Shown here one piece after another: positions 33,361-45,674 of a stretch of DNA of 64,000 nucleotides; position 1 is the first letter of the stretch; every line of letters starts with the position of its first letter. The notes under the pieces are model-generated. The model was not told where the DNA came from, searched no databases, and worked only from the letters and a program-made list of their open reading frames with translations. This stretch comes from Salvator merianae (Eukaryota; Chordata; Lepidosauria; Squamata; Teiidae). The position numbers and the translations under genes were made by a program. The stretch spans positions 42,504,315 to 42,568,314 of the forward strand of contig QVOM02000073.1 of assembly GCA_003586115.2 (NCBI GenBank). Reading direction: 5' to 3'.

Positions 33361-34272
33361 CGAAATCAGGGCTCTATCTGCCTGATGCTGTTCAAAACTT
33401 TTTTTTTTATAAATGACCTGCATGATGGAGTTGAAGGGGTACTGATCACATTCACAGATGATACAAAGCTCGGAGGAGTGGCTAATACTTTAGAAGAAAG
33501 AAGATTCAGAAAGATTTAGAAAAGCTTGAACAGTGGGCTGAAACAAACAGAATGAAATTTAGCAAGGAGATGTATTAAGTCTTGAGTTCAGGTAAGAAAA
33601 ATGAAAGGGAAGAGTGCAGAATGGAAGAAATCTGGCTTAGCAGCAGCTCTTGTAAAATGATCTGGGGGTACTAGCAGATCAGAAGGTAAACGTGAGCCAG
33701 CAATGTGATGTAGCTGTGAAGAAGGCAAATACCATCCTGGGATGTATTAAGAGAAGAATAGATTCTAGAACAAAAAATGTATTATTCCATCCTACTATAC
33801 TTTGGTCTAGCCTTCTTTGGAGTGTTTAGTCCAGTTTAAAAAAGACACTGACAAACTACAGCAAGTTCAAAGGAGAGCTATCAAGATGGTAAAAGCTCTG
33901 GAAACCAAGTCCTATGAGGAATGCTTATTAGACCTACATATGCTCAACCTACAGAAGAGAAGACTTAGGGGGGATATGATAGCTTTCTTCAGCTATTTGA
34001 GAGACTGTCATGTTATAGAGGGACTGGACTTATTCTCACTTGTTCCAGAGGGCAGGACTAGAATCAATGGGATGAAACTTCAATGTTATACATGAGAAAA
34101 ATCTTCCTGATAGCAAAAGCCATCACTCAGTGGAACAGCTTACCTCATGTAGTAGCAAATTTTGCTTCACTGGATGTCTTCTGGTGAATCCTGCATTGAG
34201 CAGAGGGTTGGACTCGAAGACCTTGGAGGTCTCTTTCAACTTTATGGCTGTAATTCTGTGATTCTATCTCAA
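33361..34272 (+). mobile_element. CR1 LINE 3' part, decayed
   Basis: Reads FINDLHDGVEGVL then TDDTKLGGVANTLEE early on (aligning with the CR1 catalytic region, FADD changed to TDD), followed by stops and frame breaks. An open stretch from 33817 to 34095 holds LQQVQRRAIKMVKALETKS and LRGDMIAFFSYL, the CR1 C-terminal region. It ends near 34272 with ATTCTGTGATTCTAT, the classical CR1 3' repeat. More decayed than the copy at 10.6 kb and of another subfamily, judged by the 3' tail. Confidence 0.88.
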
Positions 34273-34689
34273 TAAATTAAAAAATTGCCCATCTTTGTGT
34301 CAAATGGAATGATCTTTTAGGTACAGTATCTAGTGAGGTGTCCAGGGCACTGCCTTGTCTGATTCTGTGGGAAAAGACCTGCTGATGTGGACAGGATGTT
34401 TGTAGCTGTTCAACCCACAACATGCCCCCTTGACCCTTACCCATCTTGGCTTATTAGAATAAGGATCTAGGTCTAGTGAGTGCTTCACTACAGGATAAGG
34501 TGGTGTCACCAGTTTTGAAAGAAGTTGTGGTTTGACCAATCTCAAAAAGTGCTTTTTGGACCTTGAGGTGGTTCTAGGCATCTTCCAGTTGCAGATATCC
34601 ACTTTTTGGGCAAGTTGTTGGAAAGGGTGGTTGCCATGCAGGCATTCTTGGAAGAAAGTGATTATCTAGACCCATTTTAGTTTGGATTC

Positions 34690-35116
34690 AGGTTTGGTTC
34701 TGGGAAAGAATCAGGTTTTTGTTTGCCCTGATGGATGCCTCTTTGTGGGAGAGAGACAGAGTACAACAGATCTATTGGGAGCCCAGGGAAGCATGCAGAA
34801 TGGGGACTACCTCTGTGGGCTGGTCTAGCAGCCCCCACCCATTTCAGTGGTGCATCAAATTGTGCAGTTAAGATGGGTCCCTCTAGGGCTCTGAGGCCAG
34901 GAACTTTAGTTATAACAGGTCTACCAGTTAGGCAGCCATTTTAGGCAGCTGATTTAGGCAGCCATTTTAGTCACCTAGACTGGACTATACTGCATCCAGT
35001 GCAGATGCAGTGGCCTACCGGGGTGTGTGGACTTTCTAGTCTACACCAGAGTGCAGAAGAGAGAAGCCCAGAAGTGGGTCATCATGGACCATTCCACATG
35101 TAAGTGTGGAAAGTCC
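34690..35116. mobile_element. F-type MITE, decayed
   Basis: The right end GTAAGTGTGGAAAGTCC fits the GGCC family. Interior fragments (GGCCAGGAACTTTAG, CTACCAGTTAGGCAGCC) resemble other F copies. The left end was not found. Confidence 0.4.
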
Positions 35117-35292
35117 CATAGTCCATGAACACAGTTAAGGGGAAAACCATAACAAGTTCTTTAACAACAACTCTGTGGTCAGCAACACTTTACATTGGGA
35201 AAAAAGTCTTATGCTCTGCCCTTGGAATTTCCAGTTTAAATCGTGGGTGTCCAGTAAAGAGGGAGGCTTCTTTCTGGGATCCTTTGTTTGTC

Positions 35293-35408
35293 TATAAGAA
35301 CATAAGAGGAGCCCTGCTGGATTGGGCCACAACCCATCTAGTCCAATACCCTGACTCACACAGTGGGCCACCAATTGCTTCTGGGCTTCTGTAAATAGGA
35401 AGCCAAGA
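35293..35408 (-). mobile_element. CR1 3' fragment
   Basis: TATAAGAACATAAGAGGAGC followed by CCATCTAGTCCAAT and CCAATTGCTTCTGGGC matches the 3' end of the CR1 at 10618-10750. Only about 115 bp remain. Confidence 0.85.
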
Positions 35409-36635
35409 ATAGCTGGAAACAGGACTTACTGTGGTTGTGAGGACGAGGCACTGTGGTTAATTCATCCAGATTGTTTAATCAATTTAAATTTTATTTTAAA
35501 AAATGGGTAGGGAAGTGAAGGGACAAGCATCCACACAGGGAATATTTGGGTAAAAAGAGAGATATTTCATAAATCTAATGCAAAAATAATAAGTGCACAC
35601 AAAGGTAGGCAACAATTACATTAACATGGTTGGCTAAAAAATCTGTCCTATGTTCACGTGTCTGTTGGCCCTCATGAGAAACAGCTGTGGCCCATGAACT
35701 GTGGCCTTGGGGTGGCAGGGTTGGAACACCTGTTTGAACTGCATCCTGCACAATTACACATCAGAAACCAGTTCAGGATATGTGAAAGTAAGGCTTTGAA
35801 TCACACTGATGATCTGCAAATGAAATCCTCTTGTTCTGATCTTGGATTGGTGATGATGGGAAATGAATACAGTTTATAATTCTATGAATGCTCCAAGATG
35901 TTTTCCTTTTTATTTTTTTCTTTTGAACTCTTGAATTCTTATTACTTCTGTGGAAAGCCATAAATGTCTTGTCTTGTGCAAATGAGCACAGTGCTCATTG
36001 CAAACCAGAATTTCAATGTGCCACCACAAATGAAAAAGCCGAATTATGGAAGCAGCATGAGGAATAAAGCAGTGCATGAGTGGCTGCTGCTGCCTTGATC
36101 TAGCTAGGCTAGAGGACATTTATTATTCTGATTGTAATTTTAACCTCTTCCACTGCTGGGCTGCAAATTCAGAGTAAGTGGTTGGATTGGATTAGAACTG
36201 CATCTGGGACGACCCGTTCCTTTCTCTATGAATAAGAGGATTCATTTTGGGAAGCAAAATTATGGTTCTAGGATAAATAATTTAAGAAGCTATTATCTAT
36301 CTTTGGATGGAAATAAAAGCAATAAATAATATGCTTGTGCTCATTCTTCTTCTAAGAATAGTTTTTGATTACTGTGCTGAATAATTTTTCAACATCTCAT
36401 TTTGAAAGGAGGAAAAAAAACATGCCAACAGAATCCTGAGTAATCAATTTGAAAATAATGAGCATTAGAATTGCAAGGGAATAAACACCTGTGCGTAGGT
36501 CAAACAATAACTTTCTTCAGCTCTACATGCGAGTGCTGATGGGCTTTACAATCTTCACAGAAACCTGAAACACTTTGCATTTGCATTGAATTTCTTAACC
36601 CCTGTATCCATTCCCCTACCACCCCCTCCCGTTTC
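35409..36635. other. Unique sequence, no gene seen; possible conserved element 36120-36600
   Basis: No repeat or coding frame recognised. The stretch includes an octamer-like ATTTGCAT near 36577. Confidence 0.4.
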
Positions 36636-36770
36636 ATAGAATCATAGAATCATAGAGTTGGAAGGGACCTCCAGGGTCATCGAGTCCAACCCCCTGCTCA
36701 ATGCAGGATTCACTACACCATCCTAGACAGATATCTGTCCAGCCTGTTTCTGATGATGGAGGATGGAAGT
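36636..36770 (-). mobile_element. CR1 3' terminal fragment
   Basis: Starts with tandem CATAGAAT, then GTTGGAAGGGACCTCC and GAGTCCAACCCCCTGC, the classical CR1 3' UTR read inversely. Confidence 0.92.
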
Positions 36771-36883
36771 GTTATATCAAACAGGAAAATGTATGGCAGG
36801 GGCTGATATAACAATGCTTGTAATCAGTGGGTTAGCTGAGAATTCACATTATATTCTTCCTTACCTTGGCAGTAAGTTTCAGG

Positions 36884-37210
36884 TACAGATGTGCAAAATT
36901 TGATTTGCATTTTCAAATTCGATCAAAAATTTCATATTCATGGGTATTTGCATGAGAATGAAAAAGGGTTTTGGCATATCCAAAACTTCGATCAAAATGA
37001 AGCAGCCTCCCACTTATGAAGATGAAAGATTCATTGCATTTTGCCCATTAAGGGGATTTTTCAATGGGAAAAATGGTATTTTACTGTGCGAAAAAGTACA
37101 AAAATGAATGCAACCCCCCATTTTTTTAATTAAGTTTTTCAGTGAATAAACTTAATGGACTTTCACTTTGATTATGAAACACACATGCAATTTTTGGGGG
37201 CACATCTCTA
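36884..37210. mobile_element. hAT MITE with perfect 8-bp target duplication
   Basis: Begins TACAGATGTGCAAAATTTG and ends GGGGGCACATCTCTA. GTTTCAGG lies immediately before (36876-36883) and after (37211-37218). The end consensus TAGRGRTGTGC is the same as in the FB elements. The interior is AT-rich and not coding. Confidence 0.92.
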
Positions 37211-37588
37211 GTTTCAGGCTATCGCATCTCCTCATTTCTCCTTCCTTCTTCCCCACTTCCTAGTGCTTTTAGAGTTTTCTATTAGAAATATTTTTTATAA
37301 AATGGACGAGATTACAGTGCAAACTCGTAGGATTCAAATGCACTTGGCACCTTTTTAAGGGGTCAGATCTTTATTCACTCAGGCTGCCTCTAGACAGCAG
37401 CTAAAGATTATGCAATATAGCAATATTCTGGACGAAAGCACTTCTGAAATAATTGCTATTTACGCAGATGGCTGGGCAACTGTGTTGGACAAGCAAAAGG
37501 ACTTACCTGGTTTGGACACTTGCTCCTGTGATGTCACTGGTGCAATCAGCACCCTGTGCCTATGTGCGCCTGCCATTTTGGGTCCAGT

Positions 37589-37600
37589 TCCCCCCCCCCC
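37589..37600. repeat. Poly-C tract
   Basis: Ten or more consecutive C residues. Confidence 0.9.
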
Positions 37601-37739
37601 AATGCATGGTGCCCATTTCCAAAATGGTGGCTTATGAAAGCTGTTGTCCAGGAGAGGTAAGTCCTTTTGCTTTATAGTCAAACCTGGGTTTGGTGTTGAT
37701 TTTCCTGCAATAATGACTGTAGGTTTTACACTTTTTCTG

Positions 37740-37942
37740 AACACAGCTGTAGGCTTTTTAAACAGAATAGCCTGGTCATGTTGTTTTAAATTGTTCTTAT
37801 CCTAATCTTTTAATTTATTGTCTTGCTTTATGTTTTTTTTTAATGTATTTTGTATTTCATTCTATGTTTTTACTATTTGTAAGCTGCACAGAGAACTTTG
37901 ATTATCAGCCAGCTATATAAATTCAGCAAATAAATAAATTCT
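37740..37942 (+). mobile_element. L2-type LINE 3' tail
   Basis: GTAAGCTGCACAGAGAAC, then CAGCCAGCTATATAAATTC and AAATAAATAAATTC is the common reptilian L2 terminus. Confidence 0.65.
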
Positions 37943-38094
37943 TTCCAACTCACTTTAATTGCTATTGGCTTTTATTTTATTTGCATCTATTTACCACAAA
38001 GTTCTCTGGTTTACTTACAGCTGGGTGTATATAACATAATGTAAAGTTAAAATATCAAATTAAAAACAGTAAATTAAAAGATTTTCTTTTAAAA

Positions 38095-38215
38095 AAGGTT
38101 TTAGTTAGTGTCCGAAAGAATAATGGCAACACACAGAGTTCCATGGGCAGGATGTGTCAGGGTTTGGATGTTACCACTGAGAAAATCTTTTCCCTAGGGC
38201 TACCCACTTTACTAT
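38095..38215 (-). mobile_element. L2 fragment
   Basis: Contains AGAGTTCCATGGGCAGG and ACCACTGAGAAAATC, matching in order the inverse L2 segment at about 29825-29860. Small and decayed. Confidence 0.5.
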
Positions 38216-38526
38216 GTTCAGCACAGGCATGTGAAGCAAGGCTTCTGAAATACATCCTAGGCTACTTGTATGGCTATGTAGGATCAGGTGCTTTTTCAGA
38301 TTACCCAATCCCAAGTCTATTAGGGCTTTAATTGATCTCTGGCTTTCTCTGAAAATTTCCCTACCTAACAAAATCCCAAAGGAAGGAAGGGAACCATGTA
38401 GTTACAATTACAGTTGGTGTGTTTATAGTTTTTTTGTCAGAGAAGTTGAAGCATCTTCTACCTCTGCAGACATTTAATCTATGTGATTTGCAGCCAAGGT
38501 TTTATCTACTTTACCAAGAGTCTTCA

Positions 38527-38712
38527 CCCTTTTCTGTACTGGGCCTTATTCAGGATTAAATTCTGGGATAGGGGTCTGCTGTCCACATGCTAATGCAGAC
38601 AATGACAGGCCCTGGGGGCAGGGCTTATTCTGGAATATAATCTCTGGAATAGGAGCTGGGTAGGCTCCTATTCTGGAATATAACTTGGAATAAAACTCAG
38701 TACAGAAAGGGC
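38527..38712. mobile_element. Short GGCC-type MITE, type G
   Basis: CCCTTTTCTGTACTGGGCC at the left pairs with CTCAGTACAGAAAGGGCC at the right. Inside, TTATTC and GGAATAAA inverse arms and TGCTGTCCACATGCTAATGC are shared with the copy at 49151. Confidence 0.68.
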
Positions 38713-38760
38713 CATCCTGGGAGGCCTTCTAACATATGATCTTTCCCCCATCACTTAAGG

Positions 38761-39060
38761 GACCTTTTTGCACTTACCTTTGTTCTTGAATATGAACCCA
38801 CATAGTCCTCTTCTGGGTCTCACCTGTGGAACAGAGAGGCCTAGTGCACCATTGATAGGTTCTGTCTGTTTTAGATGGAGAAAGATTTAGATCAAGACGC
38901 CCTTGATATGGATCACCAGTAGACCTGATTAAATAGGTCCACTGGCATACAAGTGAGGGTGATCTGGATCACAGAGGCACGCAGAAGGCACACCTCCATT
39001 TTCCAGACTGCTGGGTGACCCATTTCAGTAATGCATCAAAATGTACTTTTGTCCTTAGCC
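38761..39060. mobile_element. F-type MITE, right end not found
   Basis: The left end GACCTTTTTGCACTTACC is clear. The interior (GATCACAGAGGCACGCAGAA, CCATTTCAGTAATGCATC) resembles other F copies. Confidence 0.45.
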
Positions 39061-39089
39061 CTTCAGAGCCCACAGGTTAATTTCAACCT

Positions 39090-39450
39090 TTTTCACTATT
39101 TTAAGCCTTAAACATAATATAAACAAATGTTGGGACCAAAGTGATTTCAGAAGTTTTTATTTTTTCATTTAAAATATTTATATTTTATATTTATTTAGAG
39201 AGCTTCCATTAAAACATAATCTCAAAGAGAATAAAAGTAACTAAAATAATAATGGTTATATAAATACATGATTAAAATCAAGGATGTGGGAAAGAACAAA
39301 CATTTGATCTGGAAAGGCCTGAGCAAAAAGATGAGTTTTCAACCAGTGCCTGAAAAACAGAACTGTAGGCATTCTATGAATATCAGAAGGGACACTATTC
39401 CAGAGGCTGGGTGCCACCACAAAGAAGGCCCAGGATAAAAATATTACAGA
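39090..39450 (-). mobile_element. L2 LINE 3' fragment
   Basis: The minus strand reads VAPSLWNSVPSDIH followed by LKTHLFAQAF, the L2 C-terminal hallmark, then AT-rich 3' sequence. Confidence 0.78.
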
Positions 39451-39469
39451 CTATTCTATTAGAACATTG

Positions 39470-39808
39470 GTGTTTAGTCATTTAGTCATTTCTAATTCTT
39501 TGTGTTCTCATGGACCACAGCATGCCAAGCCTGTTTGTCCTCTACTGTTTTCTGGAGTCTGCCCAAGGTCATGTTCTTTATCTCTATCTAACCATCTCAT
39601 CCTCTGCCATCTATTTCTCCTATTGCCTTCAATCTTTCCCAGCATCAGGGAGGTTTTTTTTTTTTAGAGAATCCTGTCTTCTCTTTATGAATTTGAGTTT
39701 CTGACTCAGTATTAATCCTTTCAGTGAATTTTCTCTAGTAGCACAATTCAGAAGTACTGATTCTTTGGCACTCAGTCTCCTTTATGGTTCAACTCTTGTT
39801 AGGAGCTG
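39470..39808 (-). mobile_element. BovB (RTE) LINE 3' fragment
   Basis: The plus strand reads like the inverse of the BovB 3' end: GTCATTTAGTCATTTCTAA, then CATGGACCACAGCATGCCA, CCATCTCATCCTCTGCCATC and TTCTTTGGCACTCAG. On the minus strand the protein LMLGKIEGNRRNRWQRMRWL can be read, part of the conserved BovB C-terminus, with stops further on. BovB is abundant in squamates and ruminants; its presence here supports a squamate host. Decayed and 5' truncated. Confidence 0.85.
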
Positions 39809-40999
39809 TGCACTGGGGATCCTGGTTTTAGTGGGGAAAATAGCTCACCCAGACAAAAAGCTCTCAATGTGATTTTAATAGTATAACTTTAAAAATAGTA
39901 AATTGGCATGGTAATTCCATAAAAGAATGATCATGACAAAGATTAATTCAAATCAGAATAACAATTTTATCTATGAGCACAGGAGGAAGGCATTCCAAAT
40001 ATCGACATCAATGATACATCAGTGACACAAGCACTTCATCACTTGTCCCCTGTCGTCCCCATTTCCCTGCCAGAGCTTGTTCATAGACTTCAATGAACAT
40101 AGCCTTTCAGTCCCAGCCCTGGGCAGAACCCAAGATTAGAGACAGCCCCTAGGTCCAGATGTGCATAAATATGCACATCAGAAGCAACCAGTCTTCTACC
40201 GCTTGCTGTCATCTTGAAGCTGCTGCTGCTGCTGTTCTGCCATATGACATCACTTAGCTGTGCTCTGCTTTGCCAGCCTGCTATCTTGTTGTTCCAGACC
40301 AAAGCAGCTCCACTTGCCTGAACTCTGATTAGTACCTTGTCTAGGTACCTTGTCTAGGGCACAAAGCCAAATATGACAGAGTCGCATTTTCTTGGGCTCA
40401 GGAACTCTGCCTGAAGAACAATACTGGACTCCAGAGCTTTATTGTCAGCAGCAAACTCTCAACCCCCCCCTTCATCTCTGAGGGTGAGAATGGGCTGCTC
40501 TTGGCCAAGCTAGGGTCTCCCTTTACTAGAATAGGGCAGATTTAGGGCAGAATTCCCCTTCTTTCCCCTTCTATTCACTCCTCTCAGTGCTTATCTGTCA
40601 AAATTGACCTCTCCATTCATAACAAGCTGCTACTAGGGAGTCTTTTACCTTATTTTATCCTTGTGCCTGCTTAGTAAGCTGTAAGGAGGGAGACCTCCAT
40701 TCTTTGCTCTCTGTAACCTTGATAACTCTCCTAGTCAGCTGTTAGTCGTCAAGAGCTGTCATTTCAGTATTTTTACACCGCTTTTGAGTTTTTCTTGCTG
40801 TTTAAATAAAATTGGTGTTCTGATTGAATTGATCTGTGACTGGAAATATTATTATTGTTATCTGATTGTTATTTCATGGAGGTATCATGTCAATTTACCA
40901 TTTTTAAAATCATAGCATTAAGATCACATTGAGAACTTTTTGCCTGGGTGAACAAATTTTCCCCACTAAAACCAGTATCTCCAGTGCATGGCTCATAAT
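39809..40999. mobile_element. DNA element with about 190-bp terminal inverted repeats
   Basis: The left end (GAGCTGTGCACTGGGGATCC, then GGTTTTAGTGGGGAAAAT) and the right end (read inversely GAGCCATGCACTGGAGATAC, then GGTTTTAGTGGGGAAAAT) stay alignable for about 190 bp, including CTCAATGTGAT and AATTCAAATCAGAA. The interior of about 800 bp has no transposase frame. No target duplication was identified, and the superfamily is open (CACTGG lies near the end). It abuts the BovB fragment. Confidence 0.8.
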
Positions 41000-43395
41000 A
41001 CTATGGAAAACCCAGATATTATTACAAACAAGTTTCTCACTCACAGTGTCTGGCATTTTATGTTCAGAGGCACTGAAAGCAGCATACAGTCATAATGACT
41101 TGTAGCCTTTGATAGCTCTGCCGTTTGAGAATTTACATCACTTGTTTTTGAAGCCTTCCAGGTAATTTAATATCACCTACTATGTAGCAGTGGATCACAT
41201 TGTAATGATGCTGTAATGATTAGATTTTCCAACATTCAAGTACATTGGACGACCCCTGGTTGTAGAGCTACATTAGAAAGAAAACACACTTTTTCTTATC
41301 AGTGTTCTCTGTAAGATAGATAATCTGTGCACCTGTATTGCACTCCCTCCATTAGTCTTTTTTCCCAACTAAAAAGCCTTAAATGTTGTAACCTTTCTTC
41401 AAAGGGGAAACTTTCATTTATTTGCATTTTCCTGATTTTTTTTCTCCCAACTCCTTGGCTTTTTCTGCTTTAGAGGCATGGCACCATAGAATTGCAGCAA
41501 CTATTCTGACAATATTAAAATTTGTTTTTAGGTCCTTCATACATGATGCAAGATGAAATCCAACTTTTCACAGTTGGACTCAGCCAGCAACTCCTGGAGA
41601 AATGATAGATCCGCACTGCTATGCCTCCTGGGAAATACTGCATCTACATGAATGAAGCATTGGAGAAGGCCCTGACAAGAAAATGGCATGGTGGCTGCTT
41701 CAATGGGAAACTGCTTAAAAGTGGCACCCCAAGCACTGCTGGGCAGAGGTTGATCCAGCCACACATGTGCAGATGGTAGTCTGCTGGGTGTGTGGAGCCC
41801 AGCACCATTTCACCAGGCTCCTGGAAGTGTTTTGAGAAGTGGATGCTTCTGGGCACCTGGCTGAAAAGCCTTGGCCAGAAACTTTAGAAGTGGGGGATTT
41901 TTGTTTCCAGCTTCTGAAGATGGACAGGACTGCACTGCTGCAATATGGATGGCCCTTGTTTCATAGTCTTGGCTACCACTCCACTCTCAGACAGGATTCT
42001 GGTCTATAATCAGCCCCACATAGCATGGGACAATGCATCTTGTGTGGATCCTGCCTAAGCTCTCTTCCCTGGTGAATTACCACCATTTGAAGATGGTGTA
42101 ATGAAGCCTGTGGGTTGGCATTTCTGTGAATTCTACTTACAAAGACAGAATAAAAAATAACTGGTGTTTCAAGCCCCCATTGGTATTTTATCTTTTGATA
42201 TCTGGTGTAGAAGACACTGTGAAGAATGACAGAAGTTCACAAGAAGGGAAAAGTAGCTTCCTGGCAGATTAAACTCCACTGAAATATGTTGGATAAAATT
42301 GTACTTTAGAAAGAGTAAGTTGAACTATTCATAAAATGGCAAAGTTCTAAATTAACTGTATCCATAGTAGCCTTGACTATAAGCCATTGCTATAGATTTT
42401 TCAATAAAACCCTTTCCTAGTTGGAAATCAGAGCCAACAAAAATATCATGATGAATAAAAAGTGAGAAAGAAAACGGGTGCCAGAAATAATATAAACTCT
42501 AAGTGAGTGATGTGTCCTTTCTTCAAGAACTGTGTTTGGTCCAGTTTACTTAAAAAAGGAAAGATGGTGACAAAAATAAGTAACAGTGTAAATAGAGTTC
42601 CACTTGAAAGGAGAATAAAAAGACTGGTACTTTTTTCAGGGAAGGTAAATAAGACAAATTACAAAAACAGAAATGTAAAAATAAAAACAAAATACTGATA
42701 TCCTTTTTCCTCTCACAATTCTTCATAACATATAAATAAAGGGATGTACAGAAAATTTGAGCAGAAGAGCAAATCAGAGCATTCATTAGATTAGCCTCCT
42801 TTGAGTCATGTTTCTCAGGTGTCTATCAGTGACTAATGGCAGATGAGATCAATGGAGCAGCAGACGCAGAACAATGACAGAACTGAGAGCTTCTCTTTTG
42901 CACGTATGAACAGAGACCCAGGAATTGACTGTGAAGATGAGAACATAAGAACTGCTTCATGGGGCACATCTAGTTCAAAAGTCTTTCCTCACAGTGGACC
43001 ACAGATGGAAACGCACCATCAGAACGTGAGCACTTAAGACATATTGACTTCAAGAGAGCTTCATACCAAGTAGCATGAACCATTAGAACAGATCTAAGGA
43101 TATGCTGAACTGGTTCTACTTAAAACTGGTTGAGAAAGAACTAGAGGGGCTTGAGGGGTCCAACAGCAAACCAAACCTCTTCAAATCTGAGGAGTTTGGA
43201 TCAGTATTTGGCTGCACTGGAGGCATTTGAATCAAACAGTTTGTTCATTCAAAGTCCTCTTCCCCTTTCATGCCTTGGCCTCCATCAGATCATACTTTGG
43301 CCTCCCTCACTGCATCCCTGCCTCCCTCCATTGCACCATCTTATCACACCTTGTTCTTCCACTTTGAGCATGTGGCCTCTCCCCAGCTGAGCAAT
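41000..43395. other. Unique sequence, no gene seen
   Basis: About 2.4 kb without a recognised family. Between 41531 and 42058 a weak inverse pairing (GGTCCTTCATACATGATGCA with CATCTTGTGTGGATCC) hints at an old MITE. Confidence 0.4.
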
Positions 43396-43800
43396 GGCCT
43401 ACCCCCATTCTGTTTGTACCAGTCTTGCAGCTTTTTGTGGTGCAAATGCTGGTGTCCTGCTTACATTCCTCACTGTGACAGTGGCCAGGAAGTGGTCAGC
43501 CACTGCCATGGCAACCGGCAATGCCACAGGTCATGTAGGCACAGTCACGTGATTGCACAGTCACAGCAGCACCGCACCATGCAAAAGAGCATTCACACCT
43601 GGAAGTGGATGTGAATGCAGTTTCCTGGGAGCAGTCTAGGTGCTCCCAGTACAGCTGTGGAACACAATTTAGTGCTTCACAGCTGGAAGTGATCAGAAGC
43701 AGCTGGAGTCTGCTTCTGATCGTGTGGGCCTCCACAGAATGCAGAAGCATTTGACTAGTGAACATCCCTGATGCTCACTAGCTTCAGGTGTGAACAGGCC
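43396..43800 (+). mobile_element. GGCC-type MITE, interior A
   Basis: The right end TCAGGTGTGAACAGGCC with CATCCCTGATGCTCACTAGC is clear. The left end GGCCTACCCCCATTCTG is decayed. The core motif AGCCACTGCCATGGCAACCG is present. The flanks do not match. Confidence 0.65.
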
Positions 43801-45124
43801 CTCTGTGACTAAGGAATTGAGAGAACCACTATACCACATGACTAAAGAAATCTTGCTTATTTTGTACTGCTGCTTCATATTTCCCTCCTCCTCCTATTTT
43901 CTCTTCTTGCAGTCTGAGATGAAGTAAGTTGGAACTACATGTCTGAACAACGTATGAGTTTAAAATGCGAAGTTATGCACAAGGTTGATTTTTCTCTAAT
44001 TTATGGTAGTTCAAAACTATTTGGTTCCTAAAGTGAAAAGCCAAAAAAAAATTAAAAAATAGTATTTTAGCAACATACTGTTTTTAACAATTACTGCAGC
44101 CAGTAAAATGATCATTACAAGGAAACATCCCCCAGATTTGGAATCTTGTAGAAAGTGACATTTTGAATTGATGTATTTGGTGACTACTTTTAAAAAGATA
44201 CAACTACAAAGTAGAACACAGGGAATCAGAGAAAGAATTGGGCAACACGGCAGGTCAAAAGCAGTGAACCTATCATGGACATTGTTGCTGACAACCACTA
44301 TTTGTCCCTTTATAGGTGGGGATTTGTATCTGGTGTACATAGATGTTGAACATTTTCCTTCTCCTTGCTAAGAACTGCTGGCTGATTAAAATGAGAGCCA
44401 AATTAAATTAGAAATGGAGTGCAAGTGAACTTAGGTCTGTAGCTGAAAAATCAAAATGCATGATGAGTAGTTGTGATATTTTAGCAAGTATACAGACAAA
44501 AGCATTTTTAGCACACCAGATGGGCATCTGATTCTCTCTGGAAAAATTGTTCTTAAAAATATCAACTGAAGTTAATTCAAACATGCTACAATCAGGTACT
44601 ATATTGAGCCTCTCTGACTTTACAAAAGAAAGAGGAGGAGAGGAGAGAGGGGAGCAAAAAAAAAAAAAAAGAATAAAAATCTGAAATAGGTATCTTGATG
44701 TCATATCAGAAGTTTAGGCCAGAAGATCAAGGATTCATCTCTCAGGTAAAAGGAAAGTATTAACAGTACACATTCAGCCTTGCCTTTTAATGTAACAGGA
44801 GCATAAGGCTAAAGTCAATGCAGCAAAAACATATGATTAGGGTTAGTCTGCTTTGACTCTATATAGTTTCATGCGGCATTTGTTAGTCTATGGCATTTTT
44901 AGCAGCTCCATACTAGCATCTGAAGGATATGTGTTCCAAATGTCAGCTACTGGTTTATTTACAGTACTTTACTTCCCTGCTTGATTCAAACTGAGCCTTA
45001 GGGAGCATCCAAACCTATGATGGTGGGCACCCTCAAGAAGCCCAAGGAACAGGGTAGTCAAATGGCCAGGGCTCCTGCAACTGTAATGACCTCTGAGAAG
45101 TGTGCTGGAGGGTCCTTGCTGCTG
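43801..45124. other. Unique sequence, no gene seen
   Basis: A poly-A tract at 44656-44670; otherwise nothing recognised. Confidence 0.5.
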
Positions 45125-45197
45125 TGATTTTGTTGTAAGCTTGTCTGAAACTTTTGAGTATAAGGCAGGATATAAAGAAACAAACAAACAAACAAAT
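45125..45197 (+). mobile_element. L2-type 3' tail
   Basis: TTGTTGTAAGCTTGTCTGA then AGGCAGGATATAAAGAAAC and (AAAC)n copies. Tail only. Confidence 0.5.
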
Positions 45198-45569
45198 GCT
45201 CCTGAGGTCTGGGTCCAGCCTTAGTGTTTTTATTATCCAGATGCATCTACTCTTATCCATAGCAACATCAACATTTTCATCTTACTGAACAATCACAAAG
45301 GCTCCCAGGGAAACTTCCAGATATAAAGGGGCAAGGCACAAGCAAGGAGGAAGCAACAGTTCAGTACTAGTTCCTATTTACAGAGGTTATTACTTGCTGG
45401 GATTGAAAGATGTGAGAAGAAAGTCTATCAATAGATTGCAATCCAACAAAAGCCGTTCACAATAAGTTAAGTGGGATATCAGACCCAGCCTTATGTAATA
45501 AGGAACGTATTCTATCTATGCTATAAGGAAGCTCCATTCTGACCCCTTGCATTAGACTGCATTAGTGGA

Positions 45570-45594
45570 AGGGAGGGAGGGAGGGAGGGAGGGA
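45570..45594. repeat. (GGGA)n microsatellite
   Basis: Six copies of the tetranucleotide. Confidence 0.95.
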
Positions 45595-45674
45595 AATGCT
45601 ATGGGCAAGCCAAGCTGCAATCTTCTTTTCAAGCGCCAGTGATTGAAGAACCATGTGTGTCCAGCAGCAGCGTC

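Noticed and set aside
33817..34095. Small plus-strand gene of 92 codons
   Set aside because: It is the C-terminal piece of a decayed CR1 reverse transcriptase.
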